A stretch of 64,000 bases of DNA, taken from assembly GCA_035549075.1 (NCBI GenBank), contig DASZRT010000087.1:3128-67127 (forward strand), written 5' to 3'. The notes beneath the pieces are model-generated. The model was not told the origin of the DNA, did not search any database, and saw nothing but the letters and a program-made list of their open reading frames with translations. A program made the translations under genes and the position numbers. Origin of the DNA: DASZFV01 sp035549075 (GTDB taxonomy: Bacteria; Myxococcota_A; Polyangia; Fen-1088). This document shows, one piece after another, positions 7,424-15,753 of the stretch (positions within the stretch are counted from its first letter, which is position 1; each line of letters begins with the position of its first letter).

Positions 7424-8551
7424 TCAGCCACCCTCGAAGAACTCGATGAGCCCGTACGGCGCGCGCGGGCCGAGGCAGAGGTCGAGGATCGCGTGCGCGT
7501 CCTTGGCGGCGGCCTCGCTGCGCGGGAACAGACGCGCCTCGTAGGCGGCGAGCGCGGCCTCGACGTCGTCGTGCGCGGCGAGGGCTTCGCCGAGCTCGGC
7601 GCCGTCGAGCATCGCGAGGTTCGCGCCCTCACCCGACGGCGGCATGAGGTGCGCGGCGTCTCCGAGCAACGTCACGCCGGGCACGCGGCTCCATCGATGC
7701 GCCTCGGGCAAGGTGTGGAGCTTGCGTAAGACCGGAGCGCTCTCGCCGTCGGTGATGAGGGCCGTGAGGTGCGGCGCCCAGCCGTCGAACTCGGCCGCGA
7801 CGCGTGCCTTGGCGGCGCCGACGTCGGTGAAATCGACGGCGTCGAACCAGGCGAGGGGGCGCGTCAGCTCGACGTAGACGTGGAGGACGCCCCCGGCCTC
7901 TCGATGCGCGACGATTCCCTTGCCCGGCGTCAGCGCGTACATCGCCCCCGCGCCCACCGCTCGGGCGGCGGCGCGATGCCGCTCGTCGACGTCGTGCAAG
8001 TAGGTCTCGACGAACGACGTTCCCACGTACGTGGGCTTCGCGTCGGACAACAGCGATCGAACCTTCGACCAAGCGCCTTCGGCGCCGACGAGGAGGCTGG
8101 TCGTGATCTTCGAGCCGTCGGCGAAGGTCACCTCGTGACGGCCGCCGCCGAACGGTCGAACGTAGGCGACCTTGTGATCCCACCGGATCGCCTCTTTGGG
8201 CAAGGCATCGAGCAGGACGCGCCGCAGATCGCCGCGCAGCACCTCGGGACGTCCGCCCGTGCCGTCGTCGAGCTCTTCGAGCAACACCTGACCGCGCGGA
8301 TCGAGGGCGCGCGAGGCCTGCGCGCCCTCGCGGATGATGGCGCGGAACTCCGGCGTGAGGCCGGCCGCCTCGAGGGCCCGTTGCCCGGTGCCCGCGTGGA
8401 TGTCGAGCTGGCCGCCCTGCGTGCGTGACTCCGCCGACGGCTCGGCCTCGTAGACCGTCGCGGGGATGCCGCGCGTGTGGAGGACGCGCGCGAGGGTGAG
8501 CCCGCCGAGACCGGCGCCGATGATCGTGACCCCCTCTTTGTGGAACGACAT
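7424..8551 (-). CDS. FAD-dependent monooxygenase (TetX-like)
   Basis: A 375-residue flavoprotein hydroxylase. The N-terminal FAD-binding motif GAGLGGLTLARVL is at about residues 12-24, the R-T-x-G-G-x-L-D motif follows, and the second FAD motif LLGDAAHLMPPSGEGANLAM lies near residue 290. These match the TetX/aromatic hydroxylase group, which hydroxylates substrates with NAD(P)H and O2; substrate is not predictable. The ATG at 8551 lies inside the first of two operator-like inverted repeats shared with the divergent TetR gene. Repression by that TetR and induction by a substrate or drug is the likely control. Confidence 0.85.
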   Translation of the reverse strand: MSFHKEGVTIIGAGLGGLTLARVLHTRGIPATVYEAEPSAESRTQGGQLDIHAGTGQRALEAAGLTPEFRAIIREGAQASRALDPRGQVLLEELDDGTGGRPEVLRGDLRRVLLDALPKEAIRWDHKVAYVRPFGGGRHEVTFADGSKITTSLLVGAEGAWSKVRSLLSDAKPTYVGTSFVETYLHDVDERHRAAARAVGAGAMYALTPGKGIVAHREAGGVLHVYVELTRPLAWFDAVDFTDVGAAKARVAAEFDGWAPHLTALITDGESAPVLRKLHTLPEAHRWSRVPGVTLLGDAAHLMPPSGEGANLAMLDGAELGEALAAHDDVEAALAAYEARLFPRSEAAAKDAHAILDLCLGPRAPYGLIEFFEGG

Positions 8552-8576
8552 TCCATGAGGTTGGAACGGCGTTCCA
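8541..8576. promoter_or_regulatory. Two TetR-type operators between the monooxygenase and tetR genes
   Basis: Two 15-base inverted repeats, TGGAACGACATTCCA (8541-8555) and TGGAACGGCGTTCCA (8562-8576), lie 21 bases apart, two helical turns, in the 44-base divergent intergenic space. The second is symmetric except at its central base; the first differs at one arm position. The first also covers the monooxygenase start codon. The match in sequence and spacing is what one expects for cooperative TetR dimers. Confidence 0.75.
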
Positions 8577-8595
8577 TATATGTCAAGATGATCCC

Positions 8596-9264
8596 GTGGC
8601 CAAGCGAAAGCCCAAGACCGAACGGCGAACCGACACGCTCTCGAAGGAACGGATCGTCGAGGCCGCCATCGAGCTCCTCGACGCCGAGGGCGAGGCCGCG
8701 CTGACCTTCCGCGCGCTCACGACGCACCTCGCGACGGGGAGCGGCGCGATCTACTGGCACGTCGACAACAAGAACGAGTTGCTCACGGCCGCCACGCACG
8801 CCGTCATCACGCGTGCCGTCGCCGACCTCGCGCGCGTCAGCGATCCGCGCCGGGCGATCCGCGCCGTCGCGCTCGCGCTGTTCGACGCGATCGACGCCCA
8901 CCCTTGGGCGGGGGCGCACCTGTCGCGCGAGCCGTGGCAGCCCGCGATGGGGCTGATCTTCGAGAGCGTCGGCGCGCGGCTCCAGGCGTTCGGCGTCGCG
9001 GCGCGCGCGCAGTTCGGCTGCGCCTCGGCGCTCGTGAGCTACATCGTCGGCGTCGCCAGCCAGAACGCCGCGAACGCCCGCCTGCTGCCGCGCGACACGG
9101 ACCGCGAGGCCTTCTTGAGCACGGCTGTGGCGCGGTGGGTACAAGACGACCCTACGAGATTTCCCTTTGTGCAGCGGGTCGCGGCGCAGCTGCGCGACCA
9201 CGACGATCGCCAGCAGTTCCTCGTCGGCATCGACCTGATCTCGTCGGGAATCTTCCGTCCGTAA
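8596..9264 (+). CDS. TetR family transcriptional repressor
   Basis: A 222-residue protein. The N-terminal helix-turn-helix has SKERIVEAAIELLDAEGEAALTF followed by GSGAIYWHVDNKNELL, the TetR recognition helix signature, at about residues 16-66. The C-terminal half resembles the TetR_C ligand pocket. The start is a GTG at 8596. It is transcribed away from the FAD monooxygenase, with paired operators between them, so it most likely represses both genes and is released by a small molecule that the monooxygenase modifies. Confidence 0.85.
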   Translation: MAKRKPKTERRTDTLSKERIVEAAIELLDAEGEAALTFRALTTHLATGSGAIYWHVDNKNELLTAATHAVITRAVADLARVSDPRRAIRAVALALFDAIDAHPWAGAHLSREPWQPAMGLIFESVGARLQAFGVAARAQFGCASALVSYIVGVASQNAANARLLPRDTDREAFLSTAVARWVQDDPTRFPFVQRVAAQLRDHDDRQQFLVGIDLISSGIFRP

Positions 9265-9312
9265 AAGCGTTCCCTCGACAGGGCGCATGCCGCCGAGCAT
9301 GCTGCGCCGCCG

Positions 9313-10143
9313 ATGCAGGACGAAGGAATTCCCCACGCGCGCTCGCTCCCGATGTACGTCTGCCACGCGATCGCGATCGTCGGTCCCTTCGTCGTGCGGT
9401 TCTCGTGGCGCTACGTCGCGCTCGCCGCGGGGCTCTACGTCGTCCGCATGATCGCGCTGTCGGCCGGTTACCACCGGTACTTCTCCCATCGCGCCTACCG
9501 CACGAGCCGCGCCTTTCAATTCGTGCTCGCGTTCGTGGGTGGCACGTGCGCCCAGCGCGGCGCGCTCTGGTGGGCGGCGAACCACCGCCATCACCACGCG
9601 CACTCGGACTCACCCGAGGACGTGCACTCGCCGCGGCGTCAGGGCTTTCTGTGGAGCCACCTCGGGTGGATCTTGTCGAAGCGCTTCGAGCGGACGCAGG
9701 AAGATCGCATCAAGGACTTCGCTCGATTTCCCGAGCTGCGCTGGCTCGACGAGCATCACTTCATGCCGTCGTGGGCGCTGTTTTGGACGCTGTGGGCCGT
9801 CGCCGGGTGGCCGGCCGTGATTTGGGGTTCCTTCACGTCGACGGTCTTCATGTGGCACTGCACGTTCAGCATCAATTCGGTCGCGCACCGCTTCGGGCGG
9901 CAACGCTACGTCACCGACGACGACTCGCGGAACAACGCGCCGCTCGCGCTGCTCACGATGGGCGAGGGCTGGCACAACAACCACCATCACTACCGCGCCT
10001 CCGCCGCGCTCGGGTTCTATTGGTGGGAGCTCGACTTCACGTACTACGTGCTGCGGTTGCTCGCGGCCGTGGGCCTCATCTGGGATCTCCGCACGCCTCC
10101 GCGCGCGGTTCGGGATCGCTGGGCCGCCGAGGCCGCGTCGTGA
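9313..10143 (+). CDS. Membrane fatty acid (acyl-CoA delta-9 type) desaturase
   Basis: A 276-residue integral membrane di-iron enzyme with the three histidine boxes of the desaturase family: HRYFSH (residues 54-59), HRHHHAH (91-97) and HNNHHH (221-226). Hydrophobic segments around residues 15-50, 68-82 and 155-185 give the usual membrane hairpins. It introduces a double bond into acyl chains, using electrons from an external partner. There is no fused cytochrome b5 or ferredoxin domain. It overlaps the downstream P450 gene by 4 bases, so the two are co-translated, which suggests a shared fatty acid or lipid substrate. Confidence 0.9.
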   Translation: MQDEGIPHARSLPMYVCHAIAIVGPFVVRFSWRYVALAAGLYVVRMIALSAGYHRYFSHRAYRTSRAFQFVLAFVGGTCAQRGALWWAANHRHHHAHSDSPEDVHSPRRQGFLWSHLGWILSKRFERTQEDRIKDFARFPELRWLDEHHFMPSWALFWTLWAVAGWPAVIWGSFTSTVFMWHCTFSINSVAHRFGRQRYVTDDDSRNNAPLALLTMGEGWHNNHHHYRASAALGFYWWELDFTYYVLRLLAAVGLIWDLRTPPRAVRDRWAAEAAS

Positions 10144-11561
10144 GCGCGGTGTGGAAGCGGCTGTGGCCGCGCCTCGAGCCGCGCCTGGAGTGGCTGTGGG
10201 GCGGCGCGCTTCGGTTGCGTGAAGACGTGCTGACGTTCTACCGGCAGTGCGAGCAACAAAGCGGCTTCGTGCGCACGCACGTCTGGCGGCTTCCCTTGTG
10301 CGTCGTCACGGCGCCCGACCTCATCGAAGAGGTTCTGGTCAAGAACCAGCGCTGCTTCATGAAGTCGGGCGCGCTCCGTTCGACCCAGCTGGCCTTCGGT
10401 CAAGGGCTGCTCACGTCGGATCGCGAGCTGTGGCGCCGCCAGCGGCGCACGATCCAGCCGGCGTTTCACGCGCAACGGCTCCGTCGCTACGGCGAGCAGA
10501 TGCGCGCGGCGACGGGACGCATGCTCGACACGTTCCGCGATCGCGAGGTGCGCAACGTCCACCAGGACATGACCGACCTGTGCTTCGAGGTCCTCGCGCA
10601 GTCGCTGTTCGGCGAGGACATGCCCGAGGCGCGACAGCTCGTCGCCGCGACGGCCGAGGCGCTGCACGCGTTCCATCATCTCTACGCGCAGTGGATCGGC
10701 GCGTTCGGCGGGCTCGCCTTCGCGGGCGTCCGCAAGATCTCGACGGCGCTGGGCCGGCCCGACTTCGTGGCCGAGCCGACGATCCTGCCCACGCCGTACG
10801 CGCGGCGCTTTCGCGCGGCGGTCGCGGCCCTGGATCGCTTCGTGGCCGAGCTCGTCGCGCGCCGCCGCGAGCTGGGCGCGGGCGACGACTTCTTGTCGAT
10901 GTTGCTCGCGGGCGTCGACGACGCGGGCGCGCCGTTGTCCGATCGGCAGATTCGCGACGAGGTCGTCACGATGTTCCTCGCGGGACACGAGACGGCCGCC
11001 GCGTCGTTGAGCTGGGCGCTGTACCTGCTGGCCCAGCACCCCGCGGTCGCGCGCCGGCTGGGCGCGGAGGTGGCGGCGGGGCAAGGCGAAGCGCTGCTCG
11101 AGCAGGTCATGCGCGAGGGGCTGCGTCTCTACCCGCCCGCGTACCGCATCAGCCGAACCGCGGTGAAAGATTGTTCCATCGGTGGCCACCGCGTCGCGGC
11201 CGGCGACGAGATCCTGATTCCGCAGTGGGCGGTTCACCGATCGCCGCGCCACTTCTCCGAGCCCGACGCGTTTCGTCCCGAACGATGGACGCCCGAGCTC
11301 ACGGCGCGGCTGCCGAAGTTCGCGTACTTTCCCTTCGGCGGCGGCCCTCGGACCTGCATCGGAAGCTCGTTCGCCGAGCTCGAGGGCGCCGTCGTCCTGG
11401 GCGCGATCTGCGAACGCTTCGACCTCGCCGTTCCGCACGGCGCCGAAGTCGCGCCGTACCTCGGCGTGACGCTGCAGCCGCGCGACAACGAGCTCCACCT
11501 CGAGCTGCGCCGCCGCGCGGGCGTCACCGATGTCCGGCGCGCGGCTCCTCGGCCCGGTTGA
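10140..11561 (+). CDS. Cytochrome P450
   Basis: 473 residues from the GTG at 10140, which overlaps the desaturase stop in a GTGA. Class motifs are complete: I-helix AGHETAA near residue 281, ExxR in EGLRLYPP near 325, and the heme-binding FGGGPRTCIG with the cysteine ligand near 406. The N-terminus has no obvious membrane anchor, so the enzyme is probably soluble or peripheral. The form of the heme loop and the long-chain-type K helix resemble bacterial fatty-acid-oxidising P450s, but substrate is not readable from sequence. No ferredoxin or reductase gene is adjacent. The 3' end overlaps the convergent RRM gene by 38 bases. Confidence 0.9.
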   Translation: MSAVWKRLWPRLEPRLEWLWGGALRLREDVLTFYRQCEQQSGFVRTHVWRLPLCVVTAPDLIEEVLVKNQRCFMKSGALRSTQLAFGQGLLTSDRELWRRQRRTIQPAFHAQRLRRYGEQMRAATGRMLDTFRDREVRNVHQDMTDLCFEVLAQSLFGEDMPEARQLVAATAEALHAFHHLYAQWIGAFGGLAFAGVRKISTALGRPDFVAEPTILPTPYARRFRAAVAALDRFVAELVARRRELGAGDDFLSMLLAGVDDAGAPLSDRQIRDEVVTMFLAGHETAAASLSWALYLLAQHPAVARRLGAEVAAGQGEALLEQVMREGLRLYPPAYRISRTAVKDCSIGGHRVAAGDEILIPQWAVHRSPRHFSEPDAFRPERWTPELTARLPKFAYFPFGGGPRTCIGSSFAELEGAVVLGAICERFDLAVPHGAEVAPYLGVTLQPRDNELHLELRRRAGVTDVRRAAPRPG

Positions 11562-12006
11562 CCCTCAGCGTTCGGCCGTCGAGCTCTTGGCCGTTCATCT
11601 GCGCGATGGCGGCGTCGGCCTCGGTCGCGGTCGCGTAGCTGACGAACCCGAAGCCGCGCGACCTGTTGGTCGCGCGCTCGATCACGACGGCCGCGTCGAC
11701 GACGCGACCGGCCTTGTCGAACGCCGCGCGGAGATCGGCCGTCGTCGTCTCCGCGCTCAACCCGCCCACGAAGAGCTTCACGGGACCGAAGTCCTCGCGA
11801 CGGGGTTGCGCCGGCACGCCGATGACGATGTCCTCCAGCTTGACCTCGGGCAACGGCGCCGCCGGCTCCGCGAGATCTCTCAGGTCCGGATCGACGCCGA
11901 GCGCGCGGAGCTCGCGGTTGCGCCGGAGGCGCTGCTCTTTCTCTCTCTTGCGGAGGTCCCGGCTGGCTTCCCGGTTCCGTTTGCCGCCGGAAAATCCGCG
12001 ATTCAT
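11524..12006 (-). CDS. RNA-binding protein with one RRM and a basic N-terminal extension
   Basis: A 160-residue protein. Residues 1-35 are rich in Arg, Lys and Glu (GGKRNREASRDLRKREKEQR). A single RRM follows at about 73-150, with RNP2 KLFVGGLS and RNP1 RSRGFGFVSY. Bacterial RRM proteins bind single-stranded RNA. Unlike its neighbour it lacks a glycine-rich tail and carries the basic extension instead. It lies 6 bases downstream of the second RRM gene on the same strand, probably as one transcript. The start ATG is at 12006. Confidence 0.85.
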   Translation of the reverse strand: MNRGFSGGKRNREASRDLRKREKEQRLRRNRELRALGVDPDLRDLAEPAAPLPEVKLEDIVIGVPAQPRREDFGPVKLFVGGLSAETTTADLRAAFDKAGRVVDAAVVIERATNRSRGFGFVSYATATEADAAIAQMNGQELDGRTLRVNRAEEPRAGHR

Positions 12007-12012
12007 TCGCGG

Positions 12013-12309
12013 CTACCGTCTCCCGTAACCGCCGCCACCGCCGCCACCTCGGCTGCCTCCGCCACGCTCTTGAGCCTCGTTGACCGTGACGGCGCGGCCG
12101 TCCAGCTCGCGTCCGTTGAGCTGCTGGATCGCCTGCTGGGCCTCCTGATCCGAGCTCATCTCCACGAACGCGAAGCCGCGCGGACGGCCGCTCTCGCGAT
12201 CCATGACGATCTTGGCGTCGACGACCTTGCCGATCGGCCCGAAGGTGTCGCGCAAGGTCAGCTCGGTGGTGTCGTACGAGAGATTTCCAACATAAAGACG
12301 TCGACCCAT
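12013..12309 (-). CDS. Glycine-rich RRM RNA-binding protein
   Basis: A 98-residue protein. A single RRM starts at RRLYVGNLSY (RNP2) and has RGFAFVEM as RNP1. The C-terminal tail is almost all Gly with Arg and Tyr. This matches the cold-induced glycine-rich Rbp class of bacteria. The start is the ATG at 12309 with AGGAGA upstream; the open frame extends further but only through non-coding leader. The leader of over 150 bases contains a GC hairpin just upstream of the ribosome binding site. The second RRM gene follows 6 bases downstream. Confidence 0.85.
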   Translation of the reverse strand: MGRRLYVGNLSYDTTELTLRDTFGPIGKVVDAKIVMDRESGRPRGFAFVEMSSDQEAQQAIQQLNGRELDGRAVTVNEAQERGGGSRGGGGGGGYGRR

Positions 12310-12330
12310 TTCATTTCTCCTGTCTGTGTT

Positions 12331-12350
12331 CCGGCGGGAACTGCCGCCGG
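12331..12350 (-). promoter_or_regulatory. Hairpin in the leader of the RRM operon
   Basis: A 7-base-pair perfect stem (CCGGCGG with CCGCCGG) and a 6-base loop lie in the transcribed leader, ending about 20 bases before the start codon at 12309 and just upstream of the ribosome binding site. Long structured leaders are common in cold-responsive RNA-binding protein genes, so autoregulation or temperature response is possible. Confidence 0.35.
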
Positions 12351-12521
12351 TCAAGAGCCTCGAGCCTGCCGGTGTCCGAGCTCGAACGAACCAGCGGCGA
12401 AGCTGCGACGGTAGAGACGAAGAGCGGAAAGAGGGGAAGCTCACGACGCTTCTAGCACAATCCCGATCGAACACCGACATTCTGCTGTCGTTTCTGTTAC
12501 GGTGGCGGCGAGCTGGTCGAA

Positions 12522-12683
12522 TTGAGCAAAGGTGACGAAAAGCGCGCGGCCATCATTGCCCAGCAGGTGGCGCGCGAAGAGGCGGCGCGCCTGGCGCGTG
12601 GCGAGACGGGGACACCGGTCGTCGAAGCGCGGAAGCGCAAGCTCGCGTTCCGCCGCGGCCCTGGTCGCCCTCCGAGCAAGTGA
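12522..12683 (+). CDS. Small basic protein with an AT-hook-like C-terminus
   Basis: A 53-residue frame from a TTG at 12522 to TGA at 12681. It starts SKGDEKRAAIIAQQVAREEA and ends KLAFRRGPGRPPSK. Third positions are mostly G or C, as in neighbouring genes, which supports coding. The terminal GPGRPPSK resembles an AT-hook, a minor-groove DNA-binding motif. The middle is a charged helix. No good ribosome binding site is visible, so the exact start is unsure. It lies between the divergent RRM operon and a convergent exported protein gene. Function unknown. Confidence 0.5.
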   Translation: MSKGDEKRAAIIAQQVAREEAARLARGETGTPVVEARKRKLAFRRGPGRPPSK

Positions 12684-12714
12684 TCGTCCCGCAAATGACC
12701 ATCCTCGCCCTACC

Positions 12715-13338
12715 TCAGGGCGTGGCCCGCGACTCGAGCGCCAGCGCGTCGGACGTTCGTGCCATGTACACGTCGCGTGCGCCATCCTCGGTCTCGTAGA
12801 TCGCGGAGGCGCCCATGGCCTTGGGCAGGTGATCGACGAGCGCCCCGAGCGAGGCGTTCATCGCGGCCGGGCTGTCGGCGGCGAGCGTCACGCGGCACAG
12901 GGTGCCGCCGCAACGCTGCTCGGTGACGCGCGCCGGAGCCAGCGAGATCGTGCTCAGCGCCGCGGCAAGCGCGCTGGACAGCTCGGCGGCGGAGGGCGAG
13001 GAGCTCGTGGCTGCGATGCGCTCGTCCAGCAGGCGGCGCGCGCGCCCGGCGGGGTCGGCGCGATCGTTCGCTTGCTGGATGGCCTCGGCGGCCAGAGCCG
13101 CGTTCGTCTCGTCCTTGACGGCGCCGTTGGCGACGAGGTCGCGGATGATGTGATCCTTGCGCTGAACTTCGGCGCGCAAGCGCGCGACCTCGTCGTTCTG
13201 CGAAGAGGTCGCGTCGTTCGAAGGCGCGACCTCTCGCGAGGCGCGCGCGTCTGCCTGGGTGCGGCTCTCCCGCAGGCCCAAGGCGGTCACGCCCGCGGCC
13301 ACGAGGAGCGAAGCCATCACGACAGACGCGCGCTTCAT
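12715..13338 (-). CDS. Exported or membrane-anchored protein of unknown function
   Basis: A 207-residue protein. It starts MKRASVVMASLLVAAGVTAL, an uncleaved anchor or signal peptide. A helical, probably coiled-coil stretch follows (DEVARLRAEVQRKDHIIRDL, about residues 50-70). The C-terminal globular part has a short Cys pair in RCGGTLCRVTLAA, which could form a disulfide. The start is the ATG at 13338; the longer frame runs into the upstream gene and is unlikely. I do not recognise the family. The stop of the upstream exported protein gene lies one base before this start, so both are probably one operon. Confidence 0.6.
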   Translation of the reverse strand: MKRASVVMASLLVAAGVTALGLRESRTQADARASREVAPSNDATSSQNDEVARLRAEVQRKDHIIRDLVANGAVKDETNAALAAEAIQQANDRADPAGRARRLLDERIAATSSSPSAAELSSALAAALSTISLAPARVTEQRCGGTLCRVTLAADSPAAMNASLGALVDHLPKAMGASAIYETEDGARDVYMARTSDALALESRATP

Positions 13339-13339
13339 G

Positions 13340-13837
13340 TCACTGGCAGTACTGGAAGATCTTGTACCCGCCGCTGTTCGCGACGCCGCCGAACCCGTAG
13401 ACCCTGATGATGATGCCGCCACGGCGCTGGCCCAAGGCCGAGAGATCGACCTGCTCGCTGTTGGTGATGCCTTGCGACGTCGCGATCGGCTGGCCCGCCA
13501 GCGTGAAGACCTGCATGTCGATGTCACCCAGGGCGTGCGTGAAGGTGATCATGATCTTGGAGACCGTCGAGTTGGTGGCCAACCCGCCGCACGTGATGAT
13601 GTGGTAGTCGACGTCGCCGGCGGGCATGTCCTCCGGCTCGCCCCAGCCGATGTTCGAATTCGTCGTCGTGTAGACGTTGGCGGCGCCGTGGAAGCCGTCG
13701 GTCGGCTGACCCCCGTTCGTGAACCACGGCGGCGTGTTGTTGAGCGGCTCGAAGTTCGCGGCCAGTGAGGGCCGCGCCAGCGTCATCGTCAGCGCGACGG
13801 CGGCGGCGGTCAGCGAAAGCAGCTTCTTGATCAACAT
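13340..13837 (-). CDS. Secreted protein with pre-peptidase C-terminal (PPC)-like beta domain
   Basis: A 165-residue protein with a clear signal peptide (LIKKLLSLTAAAVALTMTLA, cleavage after ...PSLA). The mature part has the beta-strand pattern of PPC domains: VSKIMITFTHALGDIDMQVF, then QVDLSALG and IIIRVYGFGG. PPC domains are usually C-terminal add-ons to secreted peptidases and help secretion or substrate binding; here the domain stands almost alone. The start is the ATG at 13837; the frame upstream of it is an unlikely extension. Confidence 0.6.
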   Translation of the reverse strand: MLIKKLLSLTAAAVALTMTLARPSLAANFEPLNNTPPWFTNGGQPTDGFHGAANVYTTTNSNIGWGEPEDMPAGDVDYHIITCGGLATNSTVSKIMITFTHALGDIDMQVFTLAGQPIATSQGITNSEQVDLSALGQRRGGIIIRVYGFGGVANSGGYKIFQYCQ

Positions 13838-13982
13838 GTCGTTGGCTCCGTGGTTGTGGGTGACGGCAACGTGATGAACGCCACGAGTAAAGCCAGGACG
13901 CGAAATCCAAAGCAAACGAATCAACGTTCAATCAAACGTCCTGCGACAATCGGTCGCATCGTTGGTGCTGTTTCCGGACGGC

Positions 13983-15653
13983 TCAGGGCCGCGAGTGGGG
14001 CGGCAGCGCGGGGCGCAGGTGCAGGCGCTTGATGCGGGAGACCAGCGTCGTGGGTTTGACGCCGAGGAGCGCGGCGGCGCCGTCGGGGCCATAGATGCGG
14101 CCGTGGCAGAGCTCGATGGCGCGCGTGAGGTTCTCGCGCTCGCGGCGTCGCATCTCGAGATCGGGGACGACGGCGTGCGGATCCGCGTCGTCGCCGCGCG
14201 GGATCGTTCCTTCGAGCATGGGCACGGCGTGGTCGCGCGCGGACGACGGCGGTCGCGGCTCGGCGTCGGAAGGCGGCAACACGAGCGGCTCGCCACGCTC
14301 CGTCGAGATCACGGCGCGCTCGAGCACGTTGATGAGCTCGCGCACGTTGCCGGCCCAGGTGCGCCTCGTGAGATCGGCGATTTGCGCGTCCGTCAGCGTG
14401 AGCGGCGCGCGTCGCAGCCGCCGGCAGATGCGCTCCAGCAGGCGTGGCGCGAGCTGCTTCAGATCGGCGCGGCGCTCGCGCAGCGGCGGCAACGTGATCG
14501 GATAGACGGCGAGCCGGTAGTAGAGGTCCTGCCGAAACCTCCCGGCTTCGATCTCGCGCCGCAGATCGCGGTTGGTGGCGGCGACGATGCGCACGTCGGC
14601 GCGGCGCGGGCGCACCTCGCCGACGCGCTCGTAGGTGCCCTCTTGAAGGACGCGAAGCAGCTTGCTCTGCAGCTCGTGCGGCAGCTCGCCCACCTCGTCG
14701 AGGAACAGCGTGCCGCCGTCGGCGGCCTCGAAGCGCCCGATGCGGTCGCGCGTCGCGCCCGAGAACGCGCCGCGCACGTGACCGAACAGCTCGCTCTCCG
14801 ACAGCTCGCGCGGGATCGCGGCGCAGTTGACCTCGACGAACGGACCGCCGGCGCGGCCGCTGCGCTGGTGGATGGCGCGCGCCGCGAGCTCCTTGCCCGT
14901 GCCCGACTCGCCGAGCACGAGCACGGACGTGTCGGTCTCGGCGACGGCGGCGATCTGCTGGCGGATGAGGCGGAGCTCGAGGCTGTCGCCCAGCATGTCT
15001 TCGAGCGCGTCGGGATCGACGTTGCGCCGTAGCCGCTGGTTCTCGATGAAGAGCTGCTGGCGCATCGTCTCGATCTGCGCGAAGGCGCGCGCCGTCGCGA
15101 TGGCGGCGGCGGCGTGGTTGGCGACGATGCGCAGCACGTCGACGGCGGCGGGCGTGATGCGCGCGCGCACGAAGACGCCGAGGACGCCGATGAGCTCGCC
15201 GCGCGACAGGAGCGGCAGCCCCGCGAACGCCTCGATGCCCTCGTCGCGCACCCACTCGGGGCGGCGGATCTTCGGATCGTGCGCGGCGTCGGTCACGACG
15301 ACGGGCGCGCGCGTCGCCGCGACGGCGCCCACCTTGAACGCGCCCACGGGGATGCGCTTGAAGTCGCCGTCGAGGCGCGTCGGCGTCACGACGTGCGTTT
15401 GTCGATCGCGCGCGGCGCTCGCGACGAGGTGAAGGCACGCCGCGCGATCGGCGCACGCCGTGGCGTTGCGACAGGTGCCGCATAGGTCGCCCTTGTCGAG
15501 CAGCCACAAACGCGCGAGCGCGACGTCCTCGTGCTCGGCGAGGCGCCTCGTCACGAGCGGCAGCAGATCGTCGAGCGACCTCTCCTGCGCGAGCTCGAGG
15601 AGCAGCTCCTTGAACTCGTCCGCGGCGGCCGGGACGCTCTGCGACCACAACAC
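13983..15653 (-). CDS. nitA: Sigma-54-dependent activator of the Nit1C cluster (GAF, AAA+, Fis HTH)
   Basis: A 556-residue enhancer-binding protein. A GAF-like sensor occupies about residues 15-195. It includes an unusual cysteine cluster, C58, C61, C67 and C73, that could hold a metal or iron-sulfur centre or react with the signal. The AAA+ domain at 220-455 has Walker A GESGTGKE, the sigma-54 contact loop as GAFSGA (Ser for the usual Thr) and Walker B GGTLFLDEVGE. A Fis-type helix-turn-helix ends the protein. It is divergent from nitB, with a sigma-54 promoter and repeated upstream sites between them, and is therefore the likely activator. The start is the GTG at 15653. The symbol follows the Pseudomonas Nit1C nomenclature. 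Confidence 0.85.
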   Translation of the reverse strand: MLWSQSVPAAADEFKELLLELAQERSLDDLLPLVTRRLAEHEDVALARLWLLDKGDLCGTCRNATACADRAACLHLVASAARDRQTHVVTPTRLDGDFKRIPVGAFKVGAVAATRAPVVVTDAAHDPKIRRPEWVRDEGIEAFAGLPLLSRGELIGVLGVFVRARITPAAVDVLRIVANHAAAAIATARAFAQIETMRQQLFIENQRLRRNVDPDALEDMLGDSLELRLIRQQIAAVAETDTSVLVLGESGTGKELAARAIHQRSGRAGGPFVEVNCAAIPRELSESELFGHVRGAFSGATRDRIGRFEAADGGTLFLDEVGELPHELQSKLLRVLQEGTYERVGEVRPRRADVRIVAATNRDLRREIEAGRFRQDLYYRLAVYPITLPPLRERRADLKQLAPRLLERICRRLRRAPLTLTDAQIADLTRRTWAGNVRELINVLERAVISTERGEPLVLPPSDAEPRPPSSARDHAVPMLEGTIPRGDDADPHAVVPDLEMRRRERENLTRAIELCHGRIYGPDGAAALLGVKPTTLVSRIKRLHLRPALPPHSRP

Positions 15654-15753
15654 GCGGCGAGCCTACGCGAAGGCTCGTTTCCACGACGCAAATTCGTTGC
15701 GCGAAACCACGAGCGTGCGTCGCGGATCGCAGCTGGATCCTCGTCGCCCACGT

